Shown piece after piece: positions 25,053-32,939 of a DNA stretch of 50,821 bases. The notes below the pieces were generated by a model. That model made no database searches. It was not told the DNA's origin and saw only the letters and a list, made by a program, of their open reading frames with translations. The translations under genes and the position numbers were made by a program. Source of the stretch: Micromonospora sp. MH99 (GTDB taxonomy: Bacteria > Actinomycetota > Actinomycetes > Mycobacteriales > Micromonosporaceae); NCBI RefSeq assembly GCF_021442385.1, contig NZ_MUZA01000049.1, positions 1-50,821 on the forward strand. The letters are read 5' to 3'. The stretch's first letter is position 1; every line of letters begins with the position of its first letter.

Positions 25053-26150
25053 TCACTTCCACACGGTCGCGTGGTTGCCGCCCGGTGTGTTCGTCCACCC
25101 GGCCAGCATTCCCCGATTGTTGAGTGCCGTCACGGCGGCGGCCGGATCGCCGGTGACCATCCGGCGGTTGCGCAACAGGAAGGCTCGTCGTGGGTCGCCT
25201 GCGGTGGTGCCAGCGATCCAGCCTCGTTCGTTGATGCGGGCGTCATACCCGGGAAACTCGGTGCGGACACCCTGGTACCAATGGAAGACCCGGGCCGCCC
25301 CGTCCGCCGAGTTGCTCCACCCGACGACCTGACCATGGTCGTTGATCGCGAGTGCCCCGCTGTTGCCGGACGGCGTGCCAAGGTCGATCATCCGGCCACG
25401 CTGCCAGAGGAATGCGTGCTGGACTCCGTCCGCCGTGGTGCTCGTCCCAACGATCTGCCCGCGTTCGTTGATGTCGGCTGGCACCGTCTCGTTGCCGCCG
25501 AGGGTTCCCAGGTCGGTCAGAGTGCCCCGCTCCCACAGGAAGGCCCGTTGTCCGTTGGACGAGTAGTGCACGCCGATCACCTGGCTGTGGTTGTTGATGC
25601 CAAAGGCGCTGCGGTCGCCGACGCCTCCCAGATCGGTCAGGACGCCGCGCCGCCAAAGGAAGGCGCGGGTCAGGCCACCACCGATGAACGTCTGATTGTC
25701 ACCGACGACTTCGCCCTTGTCGTTCACCGCCAACGCGGTGCCCGTACCTCGTTCGTCGAGCGTGCCCAAGTCCTGCGGCCGGCCCTGCCGCCACAGGCAC
25801 GGGCGTGCCGGGTGGACTGCGGACTGACAGAATCCGACGACCTCGCCGCGCTCGTTGACGTCCCGCGGGAGGCTGCCGTTGCCGCCGGGCAGCGGACGCA
25901 GCACCGTGTGTTTCCCGGCCTGCCAGAGGAATCCGAGCGGCGGTTGGATCTCTCCGTTGACCGTGTTCGTCGCGGTGACGATCACTTCGCCGTGGCTATT
26001 GATGTCCGACGCAGAACTCGACATCCATCCCGCCGGGTGGATGTCGACCGCTGTCGGCCTCCTCGGCCCGGACGCCCACGCCGGCGCCGCCGTCAGCAGC
26101 GGAAACGCAATGAGCAGCGCGCAAACGAGCCGTCCGATCAGACGGGACAT
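25053..26150 (-). CDS. Secreted HAF-repeat protein
   Basis: A 365-residue protein with a signal peptide (LIGRLVCALLIAFPLLTAAPAWA). The mature part is seven or eight repeats of about 40-45 residues with the pattern (D)INxxGQVVGxx...AFLWxxGxxxDLGTLGG, the signature of HAF-family extracellular repeats, which probably form a beta-propeller. Function unknown; such proteins are frequent in soil actinobacteria. ATG at 26150 has GGGAG upstream and starts the signal peptide. It ends 53 bases from recombinase remnant 1, so it is the first cargo gene of the island. Confidence 0.88.
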   Translation of the reverse strand: MSRLIGRLVCALLIAFPLLTAAPAWASGPRRPTAVDIHPAGWMSSSASDINSHGEVIVTATNTVNGEIQPPLGFLWQAGKHTVLRPLPGGNGSLPRDVNERGEVVGFCQSAVHPARPCLWRQGRPQDLGTLDERGTGTALAVNDKGEVVGDNQTFIGGGLTRAFLWRRGVLTDLGGVGDRSAFGINNHSQVIGVHYSSNGQRAFLWERGTLTDLGTLGGNETVPADINERGQIVGTSTTADGVQHAFLWQRGRMIDLGTPSGNSGALAINDHGQVVGWSNSADGAARVFHWYQGVRTEFPGYDARINERGWIAGTTAGDPRRAFLLRNRRMVTGDPAAAVTALNNRGMLAGWTNTPGGNHATVWK

Positions 26151-26208
26151 GGGTTCTCCCAACCACACCGCAGGAATGACCGAGGGTCCGGGGCCGAGAT
26201 TCACCATT

Positions 26209-26613
26209 TCACCCGTACTCCGGCCAAGGCAAGACAGAGGGGGGCATGCAACCAGTATCTGATAGACGACCCCGTTCACCTGGCGTGGCTAACCAGGATT
26301 CGGTTTCGGTTGTCCACCGAATCCTTTGCCTTAAGGTCGCCGCGGCACTGCGGGCCGCCCGGTAGTTCAGGCGGCAGCGGCGAGAGATCGTCCGCCCCAG
26401 CGGATGCCTTTCTCGCTGCGGACGTGGCTCGCTCGCGCGTTGGGCTGCCAGGACATCGGCGTGGCGAGCGTGGGTGTTGCGCCAGCGCAGGTAGGCGTGC
26501 GGTTTGCGGGCCAGGACGGGGTGGTTCGAGCCGGCGATCACGAACGTGCGGAGCGGCCCGAACAGAGCGCGCCGTGCGTACACAACACTTTCGTCGCTCC
26601 AAAGACACGGCAA
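26209..26613 (-). pseudogene. Probable transposase C-terminal remnant
   Basis: The minus strand reads ALFGPLRTFVIAGSNHP, then HAYLRWRNTHARHADVLAAQR, which resembles the C-terminus of a transposase class (YLRWRNxNARHPDVLAAQRRERAR, as I remember it, IS630-like). The continuation RERA.. is in another frame and no N-terminal domain is present. The family identity is from memory and only moderately sure. Confidence 0.4.
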
Positions 26614-26736
26614 GGTCCTGTGCTGACGTGTGACTGTTCCTCACGGCCTCGCCGAGCAGGGTTCAACAGTTGCTGGCATCGTCGAGGAGGCGGACGGCCT
26701 ACCACTTGTCGTGGTGCCCTTGCGCGAGTCGCTCGT

Positions 26737-26768
26737 GGTTGAGGTTGAGGTTGAGGTTGAGGTTGAGG
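26737..26768 (+). repeat. GGTTGA hexanucleotide tandem repeat
   Basis: Five perfect copies of GGTTGA (26737-26766) plus GG. On the minus strand it reads as Asn-Leu pairs in the remnant frame. It is a slippage-type microsatellite in noncoding or decayed DNA. Confidence 0.9.
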
Positions 26769-26872
26769 CACCTTACTGCTTGGGCGAGCGACGCGATAGG
26801 CCGGCCAGTGTCCTCCATGCTGACCACCGCGTGGGAAGCATCGGCCATCCCGCGTTTCTGCGCGTCGTCTGC

Positions 26873-26914
26873 TTGGCTGAGGTGGGTCACGAGTTGGCTG
26901 AGGTGGGTCACGAG
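26873..26914 (+). repeat. Two perfect 21-bp direct repeats
   Basis: The unit TTGGCTGAGGTGGGTCACGAG occurs at 26873-26893 and again at 26894-26914. It is a multiple of three and duplicates VTHLSQ in the minus-strand remnant, so it arose as an in-frame duplication. Confidence 0.85.
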
Positions 26915-27161
26915 GTCGGCGAGGTCGAGTTCGGAAGGTGCGACTGTACGCAGGTCTCTTCTCGGATGCCGAGGGTGGCGGCGGTGCTCGCCCCATCCGC
27001 CAGATCAACTCGTCAGCGATGGTTTCTCGCTGGAACCTACGGGCGGACCTTCGAGGTGTCGCGGCCGACGATGTACCGGGGTCCTGAAACGCGCTGGCGT
27101 GACGGCCGGGAGGTGAAGCCGCAGTCGGCGCTTTCGGCAGCTCTACTGCGGTTGGCTAGGG

Positions 27162-27797
27162 TCAGCGCCGGATGAGGCCGAGTTGGGTTGCGGTGGCGAC
27201 GGCGGCGGTGCGTGAGTCGACGTCGAGTTTGGTGTAGATGCGGGCCAGGTGCGATTTGACGGTGCCTTCGGTGAGGTAAAGGCGCGCGCCGATGGCCTGG
27301 TTGGACAGACCGCCGGCAACGAGGGTGAGAACTTCGATCTCGCGGAGGGTCAGGGCGGCGTGGGGCTCGCGTAGCCGGTGCATGAGTCGGTCGCCGACTG
27401 CGGGTGCCAAGGTGGTGCGGCCGGTGGCGGCGGCGCGCACGGCGGCGGCGAGGTCTTCAGGTGGGGCGTCTTTGAGCAGGTAGCCGGTGGCGCCGGCTTC
27501 GATGGCGGGCAGAACGTCCGCGTCGGTGTCGTAGGTGGTGACGACCAGTACGTGAGGTGCGCCGGGTCGGGCGGTGATCGCGGCGGTGGCCTGAGCGCCG
27601 GTCATCCCTTGGCCGAACTGCAGGTCCATGAGAACGACATCGATGTCGCCTTGGGTGGCGCGGGTGACGGCGTCCTCGGCGGTGGCGGCTTCGGCCACGA
27701 CTTCGAGGCCGGGTTCGGTTTCCAGTACGGCGCGCAGACCGGCCCGGACGACGGGGTGGTCATCGGCCAGGAGCAGGCGGATAGGGGTGTCGGTCAC
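27162..27797 (-). CDS. NarL/LuxR-family response regulator
   Basis: A 211-residue regulator. Receiver domain (~1-120): acidic pair Asp12-Asp13 (ADDHPVVRAGL), phospho-acceptor Asp58 (VVLMDLQF), switch Thr (VVTTYDTD) and Lys in YLLKDAPP. The C-terminal LuxR-type helix-turn-helix (~145-211) is LTLREIEVLTLVAGGLSNQAIGARLYLTEGTVKSHLARIYTKLDV. GTG at 27797 overlaps the kinase stop by the usual GTGA, so kinase and regulator are coupled. It most likely controls the divergent ABC transporter. Confidence 0.95.
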   Translation of the reverse strand: MTDTPIRLLLADDHPVVRAGLRAVLETEPGLEVVAEAATAEDAVTRATQGDIDVVLMDLQFGQGMTGAQATAAITARPGAPHVLVVTTYDTDADVLPAIEAGATGYLLKDAPPEDLAAAVRAAATGRTTLAPAVGDRLMHRLREPHAALTLREIEVLTLVAGGLSNQAIGARLYLTEGTVKSHLARIYTKLDVDSRTAAVATATQLGLIRR

Positions 27798-29014
27798 GGG
27801 CGCACCTCGGTGGTGTGCTCGGCGCGGGGGGTGAGCGGCAGGCGGGCGGCCAGAGCTGTGCCGTGGCCGGGGGCGGAATCGACGTCGAGGGTGCCGCCCA
27901 GGGACACGACTCGGGTGCGCATCGCGGCCAGGCCGAACCCGCCGTCATGCGCCTGTGGTGCGGGAAGCTGGTCGGGGTCGAAGCCGGATCCGTCGTCGGT
28001 GATGTCCACGGCGACGTGGTCGCCGAGGTAGCTGAGGGTGAGGTCGGCGTGGGTAGCCTCGGCGTGGCGCACGGTGTTCGCGAGGGCGGACTGGGCGATG
28101 CGCAGCAGGGCTGTCTCGTGCGCGGCTGGCAGCGGCCGGGGTTCGCCGGTGAGGTGGAAGCGCGCGGTGAGCCGGTGGCGGGCGCTGGTGGTGGCGCACA
28201 GCTGTTCCAGGGCGCCGGCCAAGGTGGTGTCGTCGAGGGCGGGTGGTGCGAGCGCGGCGACGAAGCGGCGGGCCTCGGCGAGGTTGTCGACGGCAGCCTG
28301 ACGGGCCTGGCCGACGTAGTGGGCGGCTTTCGGTGCTGTGCTGGGAAGAGTTCGTTCGGCGGCGCGCAAGAGCAGCTGGATGCTGGAGAAGCCCTGAGCG
28401 AGGGTGTCATGAATTTCCCGGGCGAGGCGCTCACGCTCGGCGAGCACGCCGGCGGTGTGCTGTGCCGCAGCTAGGTCGGCGCGGGTTGTGGTGAGTTCAT
28501 CGATCAGCTTCCGGCGGTGTTCGCTCTCGCGGTACAGCGCCTGATAACCCCACACCACCGCGATCGCCACAGCCGCACCCAGGGCCGGGCCGATCACCAC
28601 CGCTACGCCGAAGGTGCCTTGGTGGGCAGCGAAACCAATGATGGCCGCCGCCGCCGTGATCACCACGGCCGTCAGGCCGGCACGGCGGGACAGCAGGTGT
28701 AGTTGCAGGAAGTACAGGGGAAAGGCCACCCACACGGCGTCCGCGGACAGAGCCAGCAGGATCAGCCACAGAGCGCCTACGGCGGTCAGCCACACGCTGG
28801 CGGCCCGCCGGGAACGGCTGAGAGGGGGCAGCAGTGGTCCGACCGCGTAGACCAGCCCACACGCTACGGCCACCGCAACGACCATCCCGGCCTGCGGCCG
28901 GCTGTCGGTTGCCGCCCGTGCGGCGGCCAAGACGAGCAGGCCGACGACGAGTAGGTGCAGACACCAGGTCAGGACTCGGGTGGCGGGCGTCAACGCCGCG
29001 TCGGTGGTGTTCAC
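27794..29014 (-). CDS. Sensor histidine kinase (HisKA_3 type)
   Basis: A 406-residue membrane kinase. Five or six helices occupy residues 15-160, followed by a coiled region and the dimerisation/phosphoacceptor domain with His202 (LAREIHDTLAQGFSSIQLL); the HATPase domain has NTVRHAEATHADLTLS (N box) and DDGSGFDP plus GGFGLAAMRTRV (G boxes). No extracellular sensor domain is present, so it probably senses through the membrane, as in DesK- or LiaS-like kinases that watch lipids or antibiotics. It is coupled to the response regulator downstream. Confidence 0.94.
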   Translation of the reverse strand: MNTTDAALTPATRVLTWCLHLLVVGLLVLAAARAATDSRPQAGMVVAVAVACGLVYAVGPLLPPLSRSRRAASVWLTAVGALWLILLALSADAVWVAFPLYFLQLHLLSRRAGLTAVVITAAAAIIGFAAHQGTFGVAVVIGPALGAAVAIAVVWGYQALYRESEHRRKLIDELTTTRADLAAAQHTAGVLAERERLAREIHDTLAQGFSSIQLLLRAAERTLPSTAPKAAHYVGQARQAAVDNLAEARRFVAALAPPALDDTTLAGALEQLCATTSARHRLTARFHLTGEPRPLPAAHETALLRIAQSALANTVRHAEATHADLTLSYLGDHVAVDITDDGSGFDPDQLPAPQAHDGGFGLAAMRTRVVSLGGTLDVDSAPGHGTALAARLPLTPRAEHTTEVRP

Positions 29015-29185
29015 AGTTATTCCAGCCTAGGCAGCAATCCTGCGGGCCGGCCTCAATCGAAAGTTAGAACCGGCGGGCAGCCTTTCGACGCGCCGATTGC
29101 CGCCTTCGGCCAGAGGCAGACCCAGGGGGTCAGGGGCGACGGTGGAGGCCAGCCACGTTCGCCCTGATGAAGGCAGGTAGAAGCA

Positions 29186-30274
29186 GTGTTCGTCGCGTGG
29201 AGAGACCTGAAGTTCGCCAAAGGACGCTTTGCCCTGATGGGAACCGTCATCGTGTTGATCACCATGCTTGTCGGGCTGTTGTCCGGGTTGACCGCTGGCC
29301 TCGGTCAGCAGAACATCTCCGCAATCACCGGGCTGCCCGCCGACAAGATCGCGTTTGGCACGCCCGGCGAGGGTGAGAAGCTGTCGTTCTCGAACTCGAC
29401 CGTCAGCGAGAAGCAGTGGCAGCAGTGGGCCCACACCCCGGGGGTGATCCGGGCCGAACCCTTGGGAATCACCACCACCAAGGCCACCTCCGATACCAGG
29501 AGCACCGGGGTGTCCGCCTTCGGCGTCGAGCCCGGCTCAACCCTCGCCCCGGCCAGCGGCAAGATCGGCACCCACGCGGCCGTCTTGTCCGACGCCGCCG
29601 CCAGGAATCTGGGTGTGACCGGGGGCGACACGTTGACCCTGGGCGGGCAGCAGGTGAGCGTCGCTGCCGTGAGCGGCGACGCCTCCTTCAGCCACATCCC
29701 CGTCATCTGGACCAGCCTGGACCTTTGGCAGAAGCTGGCACCCCCCGTCGGTGAGACCGACGGTCTCGCCGCCACCGTCATCGCCCTCGACACCAACGCC
29801 GGCGTCGACGTGCAAGGCACCGATGACGTCGCGGGCACCCGGACGGTAGCCACGGATGACTCGCTGTCCGCCATCGGCTCCTACACCTCCGAGAACGGCT
29901 CTCTACAGCTCATGCGCGGCTTCCTGTTCGCGATCTCCGCACTCGTCATCGGGGCGTTCTTCACCGTGTGGACCATCCAACGCAGCGGTGACGTAGCGGT
30001 GCTCAAGGCATTGGGTGCCTCCACCGCCAACCTGCTCAAGGACGCGCTCGGCCAGGCCGTCGTCCTGCTCAGCGGCGGCACCCTGCTCGGCACCGGCATC
30101 GCCGCCGGCCTCGGGGCCCTCGTTGCCGGCGCGGCCGTGCCGTTTCTCCTCACGCCCGCCACTGTCCTCGTCCCCGCCGCGGTGATGATCGCGCTCGGCG
30201 CGCTCGGGGCCGGCCTATCCATCCGCCGCATCACCTCCGTAGACCCACTGACCGCCTTGGGGAGCGCCCGATGA
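29186..30274 (+). CDS. ABC transporter permease (FtsX/MacB-like)
   Basis: A 362-residue permease with one helix at residues 15-40 (FALMGTVIVLITMLVGLLSGLT), a large extracytoplasmic domain (~45-245, GLPADKIAFGTPG ... GVTGGDTLTLGGQQVSV), then three C-terminal helices (FLFAISALVIGAFFTVWTIQR; a central pair; AAVMIALGALGAGLSIRRI). This is the MacB/FtsX topology used by exporters and mechanotransmission transporters. GTG at 29186 follows GAAGGCAGG. The next gene overlaps its stop (ATGA) and encodes the ATPase. It is divergent from the two-component system. Confidence 0.92.
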   Translation: MFVAWRDLKFAKGRFALMGTVIVLITMLVGLLSGLTAGLGQQNISAITGLPADKIAFGTPGEGEKLSFSNSTVSEKQWQQWAHTPGVIRAEPLGITTTKATSDTRSTGVSAFGVEPGSTLAPASGKIGTHAAVLSDAAARNLGVTGGDTLTLGGQQVSVAAVSGDASFSHIPVIWTSLDLWQKLAPPVGETDGLAATVIALDTNAGVDVQGTDDVAGTRTVATDDSLSAIGSYTSENGSLQLMRGFLFAISALVIGAFFTVWTIQRSGDVAVLKALGASTANLLKDALGQAVVLLSGGTLLGTGIAAGLGALVAGAAVPFLLTPATVLVPAAVMIALGALGAGLSIRRITSVDPLTALGSAR

Positions 30275-30963
30275 GCTTGCACCTGCACAACATCACCCTC
30301 ACCTACCCCGACGGCGACGCCCGTCTGACCGCCCTCGACCAGGTCACCCTGAACGTGCCTAAGGGCAGCCTGACGGCCGTCGTCGGCCCCTCCGGCTCCG
30401 GCAAGTCCAGCCTCCTCGCCGTCGCCGCCACGCTCACCACCCCGGACGCCGGCACCGTCACCATCGACGGCACCACGACCACCGGCATGAACCTCAGCGA
30501 CCTCGCCACCCTGCGCCGCAACAAGATCGGCATCGTGTTTCAGCAGCCCAACCTGCTTGCCTCTCTCACCGCCGCCGAACAGCTCCAGGTCATGGCACAG
30601 CTCGACGGACGCGCCCCAGCCAAGGCCCGCAGCCGCGCCATGGAGCTACTCGACGCCGTCGGCCTCGCCGCCCAGGCGCAACGGCGCCCCCATCAGCTAT
30701 CCGGCGGACAGCGCCAACGAGTCAACATCGCCCGAGCACTGATGAACAACCCCACCGTGCTCCTGGTCGACGAACCCACCAGCGCCCTCGACCACGAACG
30801 CGGCGCCACCATCATCGACCTGATCACCCGCCTCACCCACCAGCAGGCCACCGCCACCGTACTGGTCACCCACGACCGCACCCACCTCACCACCGTCGAC
30901 CAGATCACCGAAGTCCAGGACGGCCGGCTCACCGTGCCTGCCCATGCCTCCAGCCGCTGCTAG
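30271..30963 (+). CDS. ABC transporter ATP-binding protein (MacB/LolD-like)
   Basis: A 230-residue ATPase. Walker A GPSGSGKSS (39-47), Q-loop in IGIVFQQPNLL, signature LSGGQRQRV, Walker B VLLVDEPTSALD, and H-loop VLVTHDRTHL. It belongs to the MacB/LolD group that pairs with FtsX-type permeases. It overlaps the permease stop by four bases (ATGA). The pair plus two-component system is a common antimicrobial-peptide or envelope-stress module; substrate unknown. Confidence 0.94.
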   Translation: MSLHLHNITLTYPDGDARLTALDQVTLNVPKGSLTAVVGPSGSGKSSLLAVAATLTTPDAGTVTIDGTTTTGMNLSDLATLRRNKIGIVFQQPNLLASLTAAEQLQVMAQLDGRAPAKARSRAMELLDAVGLAAQAQRRPHQLSGGQRQRVNIARALMNNPTVLLVDEPTSALDHERGATIIDLITRLTHQQATATVLVTHDRTHLTTVDQITEVQDGRLTVPAHASSRC

Positions 30964-31466
30964 GCGGAAAGTTGTGCCGATCCAAAGGCACCGGCCGGGG
31001 CTGTGCTGGCACACGGCCCGGCCGCGTTGCTGCTGCCGGTAAGGGGCTGCCTCATTCGGCGGAATCGCGACGAAGGGCGGTCAGAACGGCTTGGGTGGCT
31101 GCAGCCTGCGGGGTCGACGTCCTCTGTCAGCGGCCCATAGATGCGCTCCTGCCGGGCCCCGGCGTCTCCTACACGGCAGTCGCGGCGCTGCCGACTACCG
31201 GCACCATCGACAGCGTTGGCGTGGCCAAGGCGCCGTACCGGGAAAGCTGTCACCCGGACCCGGACGCCGACGGTGGTCTTTTCTGGCACTGCGGCGCGGG
31301 TCGCGCCGAGCAGCTCGGTCACGACCGCGTCGGGACCGGACAACGCCCACGGGTGGATCCAAGTGACGCCCCACCGGTCAGGGTTGAGTCCCGCCACGAT
31401 CGGCACGGAACGTTGACCCACCACGTGTTGCGGGCCTTGCGGGGCGCGGCCGCCGATGACGACGAG
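30964..31466. other. No intact gene; minus-strand coding-like remnant
   Basis: On the minus strand (about 31200-31466) the frame reads LVVIGGRAPQGPQHVVGQ, then DRWGVTWIHPWALSGPD and TTVGVRVRVTAFPV, which looks protein-coding, but the frame degrades after ~31200. I do not recognise the family. The plus strand offers nothing convincing. Confidence 0.3.
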
Positions 31467-31505
31467 CGGGCCCGGCGTGGAGGACCACCCTCCACGCCGG
31501 GCCCG
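31467..31505. terminator. Strong 17-bp hairpin terminator
   Basis: CGGGCCCGGCGTGGAGG (31467-31483) pairs perfectly with 31489-31505, leaving a 5-base loop. It lies 167 bases beyond the stop of the FkbM methyltransferase gene in its direction of transcription and is its likely terminator. The stretch 31506-31671 holds nothing else I recognise. Confidence 0.7.
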
Positions 31506-31671
31506 TCCGTAGCGCTCCTCATGCCGGTTCCGGCTCGGCGCCCACGATGGGTGGCAGGTGGTGGTCCGTCCGCGGCATCGTTGGTGGGTCTTGCTGTCGC
31601 TGGGTGGCCATCCTTCACGAATACGAATTTGCTGCGTGACCTGGGTGGACGAGGTTCTGCCAGGGTCAGGG

Positions 31672-32502
31672 TCAGGCGGGCCGGGCGCGGGCGTAGACGT
31701 CGCCCGAGTTGGCCTCGTGGGGCAGCGCCCGCAGGTACGCCGCCACCTCGTCCGCCGGCCGCCAGCCTTTGAGTGCGAACGTCATCTCGTCGCCGAGCGC
31801 CACGGTGAACCTGGTGAAGCCCAGGCGGGTGAGCCGGTCCAAGCAGTGCGCGGCCAGGCCCCGTTCGATGGTGGTGAACTCGAAGGACAGCGCCGGCAGG
31901 GGGCGGCTCAACCCGGCCAGCACGGCGTCCTCGAACCCCTCCACGTCGATCTTTACGAAGCCCGGCACCCCGTGGGCCGCGACCAGGGTGTCGAGTGTAG
32001 TTCCGGCCACCTCGATCTCGACGTCCCAGATCTCGTCCTCCCAGCCGCCGGCCCCCTCGGCGGCCTGCAGGAAATCCGCCGACGCCGTGGAGATCGTCGG
32101 GTTCGCCGAGTTGACGTGCAGACGCATCGGGCCGGTACACGCCCCGCACGCCGCCTCCACCACGGTCACCCGGTCGTCGTCCGCGTAAATGGCGCGCAGG
32201 GCCTGGGTGCAGAGCGGTTGCGGCTCGACGGCCACCACGCGAGCGCCCAGCCGCCGGAAGCTGCCGAGCCGGTCACCCACGTGCGCGCCGACGTCGAAGA
32301 CCAGGTCCCCTGGGCGAACCAGGGGCGCGTAGAACGCGTCCATCGCCGCCTCGCGAGCCGGGTCGCCGTAGTACGCCTCCAGGGAGCGGCGCAACCCGGA
32401 CAGGGTCGGATCCGCCTTGAGTGCCTCCACCGCTCTGGAGTCGTCTACCACTGGTCCAACCGTAGTCGCGTCCGGAGCAACGCGAGGAGGATTCGCATCC
32501 AT
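31672..32502 (-). CDS. FkbM family methyltransferase
   Basis: A SAM-dependent methyltransferase of about 276 residues. Motif I is GDLVFDVGAHVGDRLGSFRRLGARVVAVEPQP; then VTVVEAACG and the FkbM-specific VPGFVKIDVEGFEDAVLAGLSRPLPALSFEF. Family members O-methylate sugars or polyketides. No biosynthetic genes adjoin it, so the substrate is unknown. The start is unsure: ATG at 32502 lacks a clear ribosome site, and a GTG at VVDDSRAVEAL is an alternative; the N-terminal ~30 residues are not conserved-looking. Confidence 0.82.
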   Translation of the reverse strand: MDANPPRVAPDATTVGPVVDDSRAVEALKADPTLSGLRRSLEAYYGDPAREAAMDAFYAPLVRPGDLVFDVGAHVGDRLGSFRRLGARVVAVEPQPLCTQALRAIYADDDRVTVVEAACGACTGPMRLHVNSANPTISTASADFLQAAEGAGGWEDEIWDVEIEVAGTTLDTLVAAHGVPGFVKIDVEGFEDAVLAGLSRPLPALSFEFTTIERGLAAHCLDRLTRLGFTRFTVALGDEMTFALKGWRPADEVAAYLRALPHEANSGDVYARARPA

Positions 32503-32939
32503 ACTCTGGGCAGCGCCGGGTATCAAGCCTCCAGGAGACGCGGGCCGTAGCCCCCGTTTGGCAACGGCTACGGTCGCCGTTGACGCCACGGGCGAGTGCG
32601 CGACGTCCAGCGCGCCGCGGTCGTAGGCCGGTGTCGTTACGAGCGGACGAGATCGTGGGCCGGGCCAGGTCGTCACTCCAGGGCATGGCGTGGTCACGCT
32701 CGAACGCCCGATGCAGCCGGTCGCGGACCGTTTCGCGGCGCAGCCGGGCGGCCAACCTGGTCGGCCTCCGGTCGGCAAAGTTGAGACCGTTCACCGTGTC
32801 GGCCAGGCGGTGATCTGCCGCCGAGTTGAGCGTGACGTCTGTCCCAGACGCCGAGGAACCGGTTGACGCTCTCGCCGCCGGTAACGACCGCGTCGCGGCG
32901 GTTCCAGCTAATTTGGCAGACCAGGATGGCTACCGCGGG
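32503..32939. other. No recognised gene; coding-like minus-strand remnant
   Basis: The minus strand around 32600-32830 reads ADTVNGLNFADRRPTRLAARL, then RDRLHRAFERDHAMPWSDD without interruption. The wording looks like real protein, possibly the end of a lost gene, but I cannot name it. No promoter or RNA signal stands out. Confidence 0.3.

Larger units (their letters stand above)
26614..27161. other. Decayed intergenic stretch with short repeats
   Basis: No intact gene. The minus strand holds a readable remnant, APSELDLADLVTHLSQ ... MADASHAVVSMEDTGRPIASLAQ, ended by an in-frame TAG with AVRLLDDASNC beyond it; I do not recognise the family. On the plus strand, GRTFEVSRPTMYR (near 27040-27080) looks like the helix-turn-helix end of a resolvase. 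Together with the transposase scrap, this marks a graveyard of mobile DNA. Confidence 0.35.

Noticed and set aside
26737..26768. Iteron of a replication origin
   Set aside because: A simple hexanucleotide slippage repeat in decayed DNA; no replication-initiator gene or AT-rich region nearby.
31467..31505. Regulatory palindrome or small RNA gene
   Set aside because: Position after the FkbM gene, the 5-base loop and the GC-rich perfect stem fit a terminator better.
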